Shown here: positions 1-8,240 of the stretch, in pieces
Layout: the number at the start of each line of letters is the position of its first letter
Position numbering within the stretch: the stretch's first letter is position 1
From: Armatimonadota bacterium
Lineage (GTDB): Bacteria; Armatimonadota; Fimbriimonadia; Fimbriimonadales; Fimbriimonadaceae
Assembly: GCA_025360125.1 (NCBI GenBank)
Contig: JANYCU010000045.1
Coordinates: 1-64,000 of the forward strand
DNA: 64,000 nt
Direction of reading: 5' to 3'
The notes under the pieces: generated by a model
The model's database searches: none
What the model was told of the DNA's origin: nothing
What the model saw: only the letters and a program-made list of their open reading frames with translations
Program-made: the position numbers and the translations under genes

Positions 1-38
1 ACCAACTCAAGGACTACTTGGGCTTTAAACTCGGCTGA
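1..38 (+). CDS. C-terminal tail of a gene cut by the window edge (tentative)
   Basis: Reading from base 3, the frame gives a short tail ending QLKDYLGFKLG followed by TGA at 36-38. The charged/aromatic composition looks like a normal protein end, and the next few hundred bases hold no gene, so a gene probably ends here. Nothing can be said about function, and with only 11 residues this could be chance. Confidence 0.35.
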   Translation, partial: QLKDYLGFKLG

Positions 39-139
39 ATGATGACGAAATGATCGTTTACTATCTGACATCTAAATGTTTGAACCTGAGGGCCAATACC
101 CCCTTTGACAGATGTCCAACTTTACCCGTCCCCTACACA

Positions 140-385
140 CCTACCTCTCTGTCCAGAGGAGGTATTCCGCTTCGCGGAGGGACTGTTGATCGAGGTTGTT
201 ATCGCTGGGTGCAGAGTGCAGACTGAGGGTACTGGAGTGCCAAAGATACCTATCTTGGGAACTCCGTTCCTCCCTGTTCCCAAGCTCAAAGCGTCAGCCA
301 TTCATCATGCAGTTGAAAGTATCTGTTGACGCTTCTCGCGGGAACTTCCTCTCCTAAGAGATGAGGAATTCCGTTCCCTTTCTGA
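140..385. repeat. Intergenic hairpin cluster, REP-like remnants
   Basis: The gap between the window start and the gene ending at 386 has no convincing coding frame but holds several short inverted repeats: CTCTG/CAGAG at 147-158, TCCGC-TTC-GCGGA at 166-178, CCAAAGATA/TATCTTGG at 240-258, GGGAAC-TCC-GTTCC near 258-270, and a long imperfect stem GGGAAC...GTTCCC at about 341-379. GGAGTGC at 234-240 just before the third hairpin matches the conserved leader of the REP-like elements found elsewhere in the window, so this may be an eroded cluster of the same kind. The last stem lies just downstream of the minus-strand gene and could also help end its transcript, but it lacks a T run. Confidence 0.4.
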
Positions 386-1552
386 TTAAACCGCTTCTTC
401 GCTGAATTTCAGTTTGATTCCACGTCGTTGGATTTCTTCGACGAAGCGGGTGCCTGTCATTGCTTGTTCGTAACGGAGGGCACCGGGCAGCATTTTTCCG
501 TTGGCGACGTCGATGGCGTAGGTCGTCAGTGAGAAGCCCGTGAGTCGTTCCATCGACGTGAAGCCAGTTTCATCGCATTGCTTGTCGTGGATGTCAATTT
601 GGAGTTTGGTCGGAATGCCGTTTTTGGTGCCTACGCCGATGGCTCGGATGACGCATTGATCGACGTCTTTGATCTTGCCAAGTTCGTCACCAAAGACTTT
701 GCACCACACATTTTTCGGGACGATTTTGGTGCCTTTGACTTCGATTTCCTGTTCGTTCCAAAAGCCAAAGTCTTTGAACATTTTCATGAATGCGCAATGA
801 CCGGGGAAGCGGATGGTTTTGTATTCGTAGTTGGCGACGGTGCCCTGAACGGTGTAAGGCGCCATGCTCGTTCCGCCCGAAGTGACAAAAGCCTCCATGG
901 TTCCGAAACCCTCGATTTCGAGAGATTCAAGTTCGGTAAGGGTCGGAATCATTTGGATTTCGCCGTTGCGCAGAGCGACCGCGCTGTAGTCGTACTCGGT
1001 GACTAAGCCTTCAACGTTAAAGGTTGTTTTGTAATTGAGCGGTGGTATTGGGTGCTGGGGCAGGACGCCGCAGAAGAGCTTTACCGAGTCGCATTTATCG
1101 AGATGTTCGATGAGCCAAAATCCGAGACTGTTGACAAAGCCCGGAGCCAGGCCACAGTCAGGAATCAGGGAGATTCCGGCGTCTTTGGCCCGTTGGTCTT
1201 TGGCCAACGTCTCGCGGGTGATCTCGGTATTGCCACCGAGGTCGAGCATATTGGTTTTGGTTGCGATTGCGACGTCGGCGATCTTAGGATGCATCCAGTA
1301 GGGGACGCAGCTTAGCAAGACATTTGCGCCTTCGATGAGGGCAGAAAGGTCGGCAGGATCGAGCGCGTTAACTTGTTTGGGCTCACAGAAATTGGTACCA
1401 AGGAGTCCATTCACTCTGGCGCAAGCTTTGGTAGCCTGCTCCAGCGAAGCGTCGGCTAACGTGATCGATTCTGGATCACCGAATTTGGCGAGATCGTATG
1501 CGGCGGCGGTGCCTTGCATACCCGCGCCAAGAATGACGTAGCGAATTTTCAT
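386..1552 (-). CDS. Saccharopine dehydrogenase-like NAD(P)-binding oxidoreductase
   Basis: A 388-residue cytosolic protein of the saccharopine dehydrogenase / lysine-6-dehydrogenase-like superfamily. The first residues form a Rossmann strand and glycine loop (VILGAGMQG), then a second strand ending in Asp (ADAS), as in NAD(P) binders; later parts (SCVPYWMHPKIADVAI, DCGLAPGFVNSLG, and a FETSGGTS-like stretch reading VTSGGTS) fit the family's substrate domain. The open frame extends upstream to a TTG at 1603, but the ATG at 1552 places the Rossmann strand at residues 4-9 as usual, so that start is preferred. It stands alone, with the divergent M48 gene upstream. Exact substrate (saccharopine, lysine or another amino-acid derivative) cannot be fixed from sequence. 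Confidence 0.82.
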   Translation of the reverse strand: MKIRYVILGAGMQGTAAAYDLAKFGDPESITLADASLEQATKACARVNGLLGTNFCEPKQVNALDPADLSALIEGANVLLSCVPYWMHPKIADVAIATKTNMLDLGGNTEITRETLAKDQRAKDAGISLIPDCGLAPGFVNSLGFWLIEHLDKCDSVKLFCGVLPQHPIPPLNYKTTFNVEGLVTEYDYSAVALRNGEIQMIPTLTELESLEIEGFGTMEAFVTSGGTSMAPYTVQGTVANYEYKTIRFPGHCAFMKMFKDFGFWNEQEIEVKGTKIVPKNVWCKVFGDELGKIKDVDQCVIRAIGVGTKNGIPTKLQIDIHDKQCDETGFTSMERLTGFSLTTYAIDVANGKMLPGALRYEQAMTGTRFVEEIQRRGIKLKFSEEAV

Positions 1553-1732
1553 ATTTTTCCCAACAACGCCTTTGTAGTTGGACAAAGGGACTTTTCTATT
1601 CAATTATCCTGAAATTACCATGAGACTTGCTGGGATTCTGGATAATGATTAACGTTCCTTTGCGTAACGGAGTCAAGACTCGCACGTTGGATAACTCTGG
1701 ATTAAGGCAAACAAAGTCCGAAGGCAAAACTT

Positions 1733-3580
1733 ATGAAATTTAACATGAAATGGATGTCCGTAGGGGCAGCAGCAATTCTCCTGACTTCGGTCGGATTCGC
1801 GCGAGGCGGAACTCATCACCAACAAGCAACTTTTACGGTTGCGGACCTACAAAAAATGGTGGACGAACTGAAGCCTTATCTTCCGGAAGATCCCCGATTT
1901 GCGTACCCTATCAAGTGCGTCGTGGTCGACAAGAAAGAAGTTAACGCCAACGCGAGCTTTGACCCAGTGGACCCGAAGGCACCAAAAGACACGAAGCCGC
2001 AAGCGAAGATGACGGTTTACACGGGCCTGCTCGACTTCATGAAGGATATTCGTCTTGTTCGAGCGGTTGTGGCTCACGAGCTTTCGCATCTTTCGAAGCA
2101 GCACTTGGGCAAAGGCATGAAGCCAAAGGACCTTGATCTGATTTTTACTCGTCAGCAAGAATATGATGCTGACGCGACCGGGGCCATCGTTCTCGCTAAA
2201 GCTGGATTCAAAACTCAGGACATGGTTGACATGTTGCTGAAGCTTGGTGAGTCCTCGGCCAGTTGGCCGGGTAGTGACAAGGTTCTTGGTGACCATGCCG
2301 ACACGGCTCGACGAGCGAGCGCGGTCGCGGGGAATAATTTGGTTCTTCGATCGATGGTGTCGTTCACCGACGGCGATGCGTTTATGGATTCGCGAAAGTA
2401 TCAAGCGGCGATGGGTGCGTACGACCGGGCTTCGAAAGAGGCGCCAACCTTTTACGAGTGCAAATATAACGCGGCAGTCGCGGCACTATTGAACTATTAC
2501 GGCCAGGTCTCGGACAACGTAATTGGTGCTTGGTATACGCCGGACTTTGGTCCACTGTTGATGTTTCCTAAGTCGGCTGGAAAGGCGGCGGTGATTGTGG
2601 ATGCAGACCGACAAAACTATGCGGTTGCGATGGCTCACGTTAAGGCAGCGTTTGATGCTTCGCCGAACTTGTACTTCTCGCTCGAAATTCAGGGATTAGC
2701 TCTCGTGCTTGACCCCGATGGAAAGTCTGAGAGCCTTCGAGAAGGGATTAAGTCACTCAATGATGCGATGGTCAAGGCTACGACGGATTCTCAGAAACTA
2801 CGGGTTGCGAATAACCTCGCTTTGGGCTATCAACGATCAGGTGACGTCACGAATGCCCTCAAGGTCATGATGGATACGCAGCGAAACACGACGACCTACA
2901 ACGCGTATTTGGCGGCTAATTTAGGCCAGCAAGTTCCCGGAGATGAGTTCAAAGCTGATGCGTCGAAAGCGGAAACGGTGCTTTTTACTTACTTAACTCG
3001 GACATCGAGTGCGGCCCGAGGCTACGACAAGGCGAAGTCAACATATATGAGTCTTTGTTCAAAGTTCAACTTGAAACCGCGTGACCTTAAGGAGGCGCCA
3101 ATTTACCTTTGCAACGTTCTGACGCTCACCGAAAAAGGCAACGTCGTTAAGATTCTTGACCCGCTCGACGATGTTCTGAAGACGTTTGGCAAGCCTCAAA
3201 ACGCTTTTCGATACAGCGACAGCTATGAGGGCATGAAGGAATACATCTGGGATGGCGGCAACTTCGCGATCATCACGGATGCCCGAAAAGTTGGCGACGA
3301 GGTCTTCTCGGAAGTTTTGCGAATCACCAGCTATACGGTTGGTTCTTCGTTTGACCTATTGCCGAAAGATCGAACCGTGAACGCCAGCTTTAAGATTACG
3401 GTTGGAATGACGGTTGCTGAGTTTTCCAAGATCATGGACCTTAAAGGCGGAGCCGTGACGAGCTTGGTACGGGCCGGAAAGCTTGAAGATTGGACATATT
3501 TTGCGGGTCTCAACATGGGAGTGCTGGTGAAGGACGATAAGATCGTTGGCATCACGGTTGCTCCTGTTCAGCAAGGATAG
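1733..3580 (+). CDS. Secreted M48-family zinc metallopeptidase with C-terminal extension
   Basis: A 615-residue protein with an N-terminal signal peptide (hydrophobic residues about 9-22). The zinc-protease motif HELSH is at residues 115-119, and the third ligand is likely E143 in EYDADATG, the usual ExxxD pattern of M48 peptidases. After the catalytic domain come roughly 250 residues of helical, TPR-like sequence (e.g. YQAAMGAYDRASKEAPTFYECKYNAAVAAL) and a C-terminal region of about 150 residues with two similar beta-rich halves (LDDVLKTFGKPQNAF...; the second around FKITVGMTVAEFSKIM). This resembles BepA-like periplasmic M48-TPR proteins involved in outer-membrane quality control; that role is inference. 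A strong terminator follows. Confidence 0.85.
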   Translation: MKFNMKWMSVGAAAILLTSVGFARGGTHHQQATFTVADLQKMVDELKPYLPEDPRFAYPIKCVVVDKKEVNANASFDPVDPKAPKDTKPQAKMTVYTGLLDFMKDIRLVRAVVAHELSHLSKQHLGKGMKPKDLDLIFTRQQEYDADATGAIVLAKAGFKTQDMVDMLLKLGESSASWPGSDKVLGDHADTARRASAVAGNNLVLRSMVSFTDGDAFMDSRKYQAAMGAYDRASKEAPTFYECKYNAAVAALLNYYGQVSDNVIGAWYTPDFGPLLMFPKSAGKAAVIVDADRQNYAVAMAHVKAAFDASPNLYFSLEIQGLALVLDPDGKSESLREGIKSLNDAMVKATTDSQKLRVANNLALGYQRSGDVTNALKVMMDTQRNTTTYNAYLAANLGQQVPGDEFKADASKAETVLFTYLTRTSSAARGYDKAKSTYMSLCSKFNLKPRDLKEAPIYLCNVLTLTEKGNVVKILDPLDDVLKTFGKPQNAFRYSDSYEGMKEYIWDGGNFAIITDARKVGDEVFSEVLRITSYTVGSSFDLLPKDRTVNASFKITVGMTVAEFSKIMDLKGGAVTSLVRAGKLEDWTYFAGLNMGVLVKDDKIVGITVAPVQQG

Positions 3581-3603
3581 GTCAGTAATTTTCCTCGTTA
3601 AAG

Positions 3604-3633
3604 GCCCCGAATCAGTGATTCGGGGCTTTTTTT
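3604..3633 (+). terminator. Rho-independent terminator after the M48 gene
   Basis: A perfect GCCCCGAAT / ATTCGGGGC stem with a five-base loop is followed by seven Ts, 24 bases after the M48 stop codon. It also separates that gene from the HTH-PAS gene that starts 40 bases later. Confidence 0.93.
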
Positions 3634-3673
3634 GTGACTTATTGGGTTCGAGGTCAGTATTCTTAATAGAGGG

Positions 3674-4348
3674 ATGACCCAATCCGACGAACCTGGAGTA
3701 CTGAGCAACCGCGAGCGACAAATTATCGTTTCGGCAGCCAAGGGACTCACTGATGCTGGCATAGCCCAAAAATTGGGGATTAGTGTCGCTACGGTCGGGA
3801 CATACTGGGGGCGCATTCGGGGCAAGAACGGCCAGCACAGCCGAACCGAATTAGTCGCAAATTATATGCGTGAGCGCGCAGCACACTCAATTGCTGAGCT
3901 CCGCGAAGAGAATGATCGCCTCATTCGTGAATTGGAAACGAAAACCAAAGCAGTTGACACGGTCAAAGCAACGGTTGAGCTTTTAAAGCGCGTGTTGAGT
4001 ACAGCTCCAGGTGCGATCATGCTGATCAATGATCAAGGTCAAATTGAATATGCGAATGAGGAAGCAGAGCGTTTGTTTGGCTATGAACGTCTGGAGCTAA
4101 ACGGAAAGCCTGTCGCGATCTTGGTTCCAAAGCGCTATCATGGCCTCCATCGTCAGCATCGCCGGAGATATTTGGCGAACCCGGCAAAGCGTCAGATGGG
4201 GGAGCACAATGGTACTCCGGCCACCCGCAAAGATGGCTCTGAGTTTTTGACGATAACGACTCTCAACACGGTCAAGACGGGAAATTCGACGATTGTGACG
4301 GTGTTCATTCGAGAACTTGACGAAGCCAAATTTGTTGACGAGAACTAA
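3674..4348 (+). CDS. LuxR-type HTH regulator with C-terminal PAS domain
   Basis: A 224-residue cytosolic regulator. Residues about 9-65 form a LuxR/GerE-type helix-turn-helix (LSNRERQIIVSAAKGLTDAGIAQKL then ATVGTYWGRIR). A coiled coil follows at about 72-100 (ELREENDRLIRELETK), then a PAS domain at about 103-215 (APGAIMLINDQGQIEYANEEAERLFGY). The HTH-first, PAS-last order is the reverse of the usual sensor-then-output layout. A close paralogue with the same order lies at 51932-52561. The ATG is preceded immediately by GAGGG with almost no spacing, so translation may be leaderless or weak. Signal and targets are unknown; the downstream MmgE/PrpD gene starts 14 bases later and may be co-transcribed. 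Confidence 0.85.
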   Translation: MTQSDEPGVLSNRERQIIVSAAKGLTDAGIAQKLGISVATVGTYWGRIRGKNGQHSRTELVANYMRERAAHSIAELREENDRLIRELETKTKAVDTVKATVELLKRVLSTAPGAIMLINDQGQIEYANEEAERLFGYERLELNGKPVAILVPKRYHGLHRQHRRRYLANPAKRQMGEHNGTPATRKDGSEFLTITTLNTVKTGNSTIVTVFIRELDEAKFVDEN

Positions 4349-4362
4349 GTACACTTTCGGTA

Positions 4363-5892
4363 GTGAGCACAGTCGTTCTTGGCCGTAATACCAATCAAGC
4401 CCTCGGCATCGGGCAATTTGCCGTCGATTTTCTAGCGGGAACGCTTGGATCCGGACCTTCTCCTGCGGTTTTAGAGCGAGTTCGGATGTTTCATACCGAT
4501 GCGCTGCTTTGCGGAGCCTCTGCTCTTGCCTTGCAAACGAACGCACCTTGCCTGCTTCGGGCCGAAGCACTTACTTACGCTGATACGTCCGGTGCATTTG
4601 TATTTGGTTCGTCGGTTCGAGTAAAAGCCGAAAAGGCAGTCGTGGCGAATAGCTCGGCGGTTCGAGAATGGGACAGCAACGGGACGAACTTTGGATTCAA
4701 CCCTTCTTTGGGTCACGTTGCGGGTGAGTTTGGGCACAACGATTATTATCCGGTCGTGATTGCGGCTTGCCAAGAGCAAGGATTAGACGGCGCAACCGCT
4801 TTGCGGGCGATGGTTTTGGTCGACGAGATTCGCGGTCGGCTGGCGGAAGTTTTCAGCCTCAAGACTTATAAGATTGACCACGTTGTTCACGGTGCGATTG
4901 CTTCGGCGACGGTTTATGTTGCGTTGCACGGCGGTACCGCGGAGCAAGCGGAGAGTGCGATTGGCATGTTCGTGGCGCACTACATTCCTTGGCGCGCGAT
5001 TCGGGCGGGTAAGCAATTGAGCGACTCGAAGGGAGCTTCGGCGGCGATCTCGGCCGAGGCAGCGGTCTTGTGCGCCAAGCGGGCTTTGAATGGTTTTGTT
5101 GGTCCGAAAGATATTTTTAGGAATCCAGAATCGATGTTCCGCCAATTCGAGCCGACTGACGGCTCTTCGCCATTTGACCTTCACTTGTCACATTCGGGCG
5201 ATGATTTTGCGGTGATGGGTATGCACTTCAAGCTTGGATTGTACGAGCACCAGTCGGCGGGTGCCTTGCAGGGGGCTTTAGACTTGTTGGTTTCCTCGCC
5301 TGGGTTTGTTTCGAACGTGAAGTCGATTGTGGTGAAGGCTTATGAGCCAGCTTTTGGCATTATTGGTGACCCGGCGAAGCGCGACCCACATACGCGGCAG
5401 TCGGCCGACCACTCTATGGTTTATATCCTTTCGACGCTGCTGCGAAAGGCTTCTTCCCTTGGTTTGGCGGCTTCTAATACGGATGAATTGTGGAAGGCTT
5501 TGATGCTGGCCCCGGTTGATTACGGCAAGGACGCGTTGGTGGACCCGGCGACACGGGCGTTGATGGCGAAGATTTCCTTTGAGCACGGCGGACCGGAGTA
5601 TGACGCGAAGTATCCGGACGGAATTCCGACCTCAATGGTCGTGACTTTGAATGACGGAACGACGTTGGATTCGGGATTTGTGATGTATCCGGGCGGGCAC
5701 GCACGGAACACGACGGCGAATTTAGGTTCGATTTTGGCGCATAAGTGGAACTTGCTTGGCTCGTTGGCATTTGCGGATGGTTCGGATGTTGCAGCAAATG
5801 TTGATCGTCTTAATACGATTGGGTCAATGTCGGCGAGTGAGTTGATGGGGATTTACCAGCTTGACTTGGCGAGCCGCGAAGCGGTGGATTGA
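4363..5892 (+). CDS. MmgE/PrpD family protein
   Basis: A 509-residue member of the MmgE/PrpD family, whose characterised members include 2-methylcitrate dehydratase (PrpD) and cis-aconitate decarboxylase. Family features visible here are the early segment ERVRMFHTDALLCGASALALQ, the conserved SAVREWDSNGTNFG region (family form NS..aHa.D.dD), GHVAGEFGHNDYYPVVIAACQEQGLDGATALRAMVLVDEIRGRLAE, and KGASAAISAEAAVLCAKRALNGFVGPKDIF. Length fits the family. Start is GTG at 4363, 14 bases after the HTH-PAS gene. No prpB or prpC is nearby, so a methylcitrate-cycle role is not supported by context; the substrate remains open. Confidence 0.87.
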   Translation: MSTVVLGRNTNQALGIGQFAVDFLAGTLGSGPSPAVLERVRMFHTDALLCGASALALQTNAPCLLRAEALTYADTSGAFVFGSSVRVKAEKAVVANSSAVREWDSNGTNFGFNPSLGHVAGEFGHNDYYPVVIAACQEQGLDGATALRAMVLVDEIRGRLAEVFSLKTYKIDHVVHGAIASATVYVALHGGTAEQAESAIGMFVAHYIPWRAIRAGKQLSDSKGASAAISAEAAVLCAKRALNGFVGPKDIFRNPESMFRQFEPTDGSSPFDLHLSHSGDDFAVMGMHFKLGLYEHQSAGALQGALDLLVSSPGFVSNVKSIVVKAYEPAFGIIGDPAKRDPHTRQSADHSMVYILSTLLRKASSLGLAASNTDELWKALMLAPVDYGKDALVDPATRALMAKISFEHGGPEYDAKYPDGIPTSMVVTLNDGTTLDSGFVMYPGGHARNTTANLGSILAHKWNLLGSLAFADGSDVAANVDRLNTIGSMSASELMGIYQLDLASREAVD

Positions 5893-5918
5893 GGAAAGGG
5901 TGAGGGCGTAGAGCCAGT

Positions 5919-5970
5919 TTGGGAGTGCGCGAACCTGTTCGCGCTTTGGGCTGCAAAGCCTGCTTTGCTG
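5919..5970 (+). repeat. REP-like element, type A (5' flank of RAYT pseudogene)
   Basis: Layout: GGGAGTGC leader, hairpin 1 GCGCGAACCTGTTCGCGC (5927-5944), spacer, hairpin 2 GCAAAGCCTGCTTTGC (5953-5968). Both loops read CCTG. An inverted copy lies at 6538-6590, so the pair brackets the transposase pseudogene. Other copies are at 8141, 34558, 35170, 50166 (half) and 55825. Confidence 0.85.
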
Positions 5971-5999
5971 AATTGGCCAGGACTAGCTACAATATTGTC

Positions 6000-6523
6000 A
6001 TGCACTCTTGGCCGCATGCACCAAGCAAATCTGTTACCGAGCCAGGCACCTATTTCATCACTGCTGCGACGTATCACAAGGAACATTTCTTCGATTGCAC
6101 GAAAAACTTAATTTGCTTCAGTCCGTAATATTCGAAAACTGCTTGGAGTTTGACTTTCAGTTGCAAGCGTGGGCAATATTTCCGAATCACTATCATCTCG
6201 TCGGATTCAGTCCGATCGATAACGGCGTGAAAAAGATGACCGGCAAGATTCACGGCGTTTCCGCTCGCGAGCTCAATCGACTTGACAATGAAGTCGGTCG
6301 AAAGGTTTGGTATCGAATGAGAGACACAAGATTGACATTTGAGCGATCTTATTTAGCGCGCCTCAACTACGTTCACAGCAACCCGACGAAACATGGATTG
6401 GGGTCCTCTTTGAATTACCCATTTTGTAGTTCCCACTGGTTTGAAACGCAAGGCAACGCATCATTTGTTAGTACCGTCAAGTCTTTCAAGATTGACCAAC
6501 TTGAGATAGAAGATGACTTCTAG
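6000..6523 (+). pseudogene. REP-associated tyrosine transposase (RAYT), frameshifted
   Basis: A Y1/HUH single-strand transposase of the RAYT (IS200-like, TnpA_REP) group, broken by a one-base loss. ATG at 6000 opens MHSWPHAPSKSVTEPGTY and runs to a stop near 6128; the rest continues in the next frame (HEKLNLLQSVIFENCLEF...). Alignment with the intact paralogue at 34641-35165 puts the missing base at about 6096-6097 (GAT TG- CAC). The HUH motif NHYHLVGF and the candidate catalytic tyrosine in YLARLNYVHSNP are intact in the second frame. The gene sits between inverted type A REP elements. Decay or a sequencing error could both explain the break. Confidence 0.85.
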
Positions 6524-6537
6524 TTGAACATTCTTTT

Positions 6538-6590
6538 CAGCGAAGCAGGCTTCGCAGTTTGAAAGCGCGAACAGGTTCGCGCACTCCCAA
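6538..6590 (-). repeat. REP-like element, type A (3' flank of RAYT pseudogene)
   Basis: Inverted relative to the copy at 5919. Read on the minus strand it gives the GGGAGTGC leader, a GCGCGAACCTGTTCGCGC hairpin identical to its partner, and a second hairpin GCGAAGCCTGCTTCGC. Compared with the 5' copy, the second stem has swapped an A-T pair for G-C (AAAG/CTTT to GAAG/CTTC), which preserves pairing. From here to 6688 no other feature is seen. Confidence 0.85.
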
Positions 6591-6688
6591 AATCGTTGTC
6601 ACTCTTTTTATCGTTCGCTTTGGTGCGGAATGACCCGGCGAGCAATTCCTTTTTCGTCGAGGTACCGCCTTAGATGCCCCATGGTGAG

Positions 6689-7369
6689 TCATCGTTCTTC
6701 GACCGGAAGCGATTCGATGAACACCATGGCGTCGTAGCAGTCGTCGCCCAGCTTTTTGCGAAGGGCTCGTTCGGACTCAGGTTTTGCCGTTACTCGATTG
6801 CAGTCGATGAGGACGAAGAGACTATGGGCCAGTTTAGCCTCGAAACTATTAAATTTGTTGAAATGTCCAACCCACTGGGTCTTGCCAGTCTGTTCATAGA
6901 ACCAGCCGCGAAGAAAAGTATCGGTACAACGCAAATCCTCCACCGAACGCCATTTGGACCAGTCGTCCCATTTCAACCATCCTTCGGCATCGGCACGAAC
7001 AGCATTCGCATAATTAACTCCTTCAAAAACGAGCCGGACAGGACTGAGAACGGGGTCTCTCTCTTGATTGGTCTCCGCGAAGTAATCTTGGCAAAAAATT
7101 TCAATCACGGAATTCTGTATTGTGATTTCCAACCGATCTGCGATTCGTTCGACGCCAAAAACGTATCCGTCATGAAGCCAACCTTCGAAATACTGAGCGG
7201 AAGCGTCATCGAGACATTTAGGTCGAAATGGAGTTTTTGCTAGGGCAAGCTCCTGTTCTTCCAATTCCCACTCCCGATCTTGCTCGTCGTGATGGCGAGG
7301 AAAGAAGTGCATGAATTTTGCGAGGTCATCTAACCTCTTCACATCCTTCAACCACGAGCGGTAAGCCAT
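6689..7369 (-). CDS. Hypothetical protein, first of two tandem paralogues
   Basis: A 226-residue acidic cytosolic protein that I do not recognise. It opens MAYRSWLKDVKRLDDLAKF and has a central segment FEGWLHDGYVFGVERIADRLEITIQN. A His-Asp pair in a GWLHDGxV context followed by a G/R-x-L-x-I-x-I strand recalls small domains of unknown function often found near immunity-type proteins; this is a weak resemblance only. The downstream-on-plus, upstream-on-minus neighbour (7378-8104) is a paralogue beginning with nearly the same residues. This gene starts 8 bases after the neighbour's stop with no obvious separate ribosome site, so the two were probably co-translated. Confidence 0.65.
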   Translation of the reverse strand: MAYRSWLKDVKRLDDLAKFMHFFPRHHDEQDREWELEEQELALAKTPFRPKCLDDASAQYFEGWLHDGYVFGVERIADRLEITIQNSVIEIFCQDYFAETNQERDPVLSPVRLVFEGVNYANAVRADAEGWLKWDDWSKWRSVEDLRCTDTFLRGWFYEQTGKTQWVGHFNKFNSFEAKLAHSLFVLIDCNRVTAKPESERALRKKLGDDCYDAMVFIESLPVEER

Positions 7370-7377
7370 TGGTTCAA

Positions 7378-8104
7378 TTATGACGTAGGCAAATTCGACT
7401 GCCGATCTCGGATGAAATCCTCAATCAAGTAGCATCCCCACGACCCAGTGCTGAAATGTTCTTTGCATGCAATCCATGCATCGAAACATTCGTGGCCCAA
7501 AGCCGAATCGATGGCTGAGTCTCGATTATCGACCGCGCTGACTTTGGCGCAATCAACAAGCAAGTGTGGATAGTAATACTTGGTTTTCGAATAGGCAGAT
7601 ATGCCTTGTGCATCTATTTCTGCGATCCATTGAATCCTGAAACCAGTCAGCTGCAAACCTGTTTGCATATGAGGGCTCTATTTGAATGGGCGCATTTGGA
7701 ATATCACACCCATGAAGGAACCCGTCCTGGTCCTGGATACAGTTGCCCGAATAGCAAACATCTTCAAATGTTAGAAAGATTGGGAGTAGAGGCATCTGAA
7801 ATTCAGTCCCCTGAACACGAAAGTATGCCTTTACAAACTCTTCCGCATAATCGTTGTGCAGCGTTATTTTCATTTTGGAACCAGTACGAACAATTGACTG
7901 AACGAAGCTGTCATGCATCCGACTTCCAAAGAATGCTTTTGAGTAGCTATCGACAGGCAAATCATCAGCAGTTATTCGTTCCAGCCACTTTTGATCAAAT
8001 GCTTCGATCAGAGCTTCGTTCTCTTCAGTCCATTCGAGGTTGTGACAAAAATCCCCAAGATCATTGATCCTCTTTACGTCCTCAAGCCACGAGCGGTACG
8101 CCAC
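7378..8104 (-). pseudogene. Frameshifted paralogue of the preceding hypothetical gene
   Basis: It starts with GTG at 8104 and reads MAYRSWLEDVKRINDLGDF, then GSRMHDSFVQSIVRTGSKMKITLHN, matching the HD-x-V region of the paralogue at 6689-7369. After ADWFQDSM the frame changes: the homologous continuation (QWIAEIDAQGISAYSK...LLVDCAKVSA...GHECFDAWIAC) is found one frame over and runs to a stop at 7378. The indel lies at about 7628-7645. The full-length product would have been about 240 residues. Function unknown. Confidence 0.7.
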
Positions 8105-8140
8105 GAAAGGATTATGACGGAGGAAATGGGGCCATCATTG

Positions 8141-8192
8141 CAGCGAAGCAGGCTTCGCAGGCCAAAGCTCAAGCAGGCTTGAGCACTCCCAA
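8141..8192 (-). repeat. REP-like element, type A, solo copy
   Basis: Minus-strand orientation. Hairpin 1 is GCTCAAGCCTGCTTGAGC and hairpin 2 is GCGAAGCCTGCTTCGC, after a GGGAGTGC leader. The first stem differs at several paired positions from the 5919 copy (GCGAA/TTCGC there, CTCAAG/CTTGAG here), while the CCTG loop is unchanged. It closes the accessory patch just upstream of rimO. Confidence 0.85.
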
Positions 8193-8240
8193 AGAGGCTA
8201 ACCCTCGTCCAAAGTCCGAAAATAGCTTCATAATCTAACT

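Noticed and set aside
105-329. Open frame of 74 codons near the window start
   Set aside because: Composition is not protein-like, and the region is filled with short inverted repeats.
578-1006. Plus-strand frames inside the saccharopine-dehydrogenase-like gene
   Set aside because: They are antisense shadows of a clearly conserved minus-strand gene.
1847-2404. Minus-strand frame inside the M48 gene
   Set aside because: Arg/His-rich shadow; the plus-strand gene has a signal peptide, HELSH and a terminator.
3674-4348. Quorum-sensing LuxR
   Set aside because: There is no autoinducer-binding domain; the partner domain is PAS and lies at the C-terminus.
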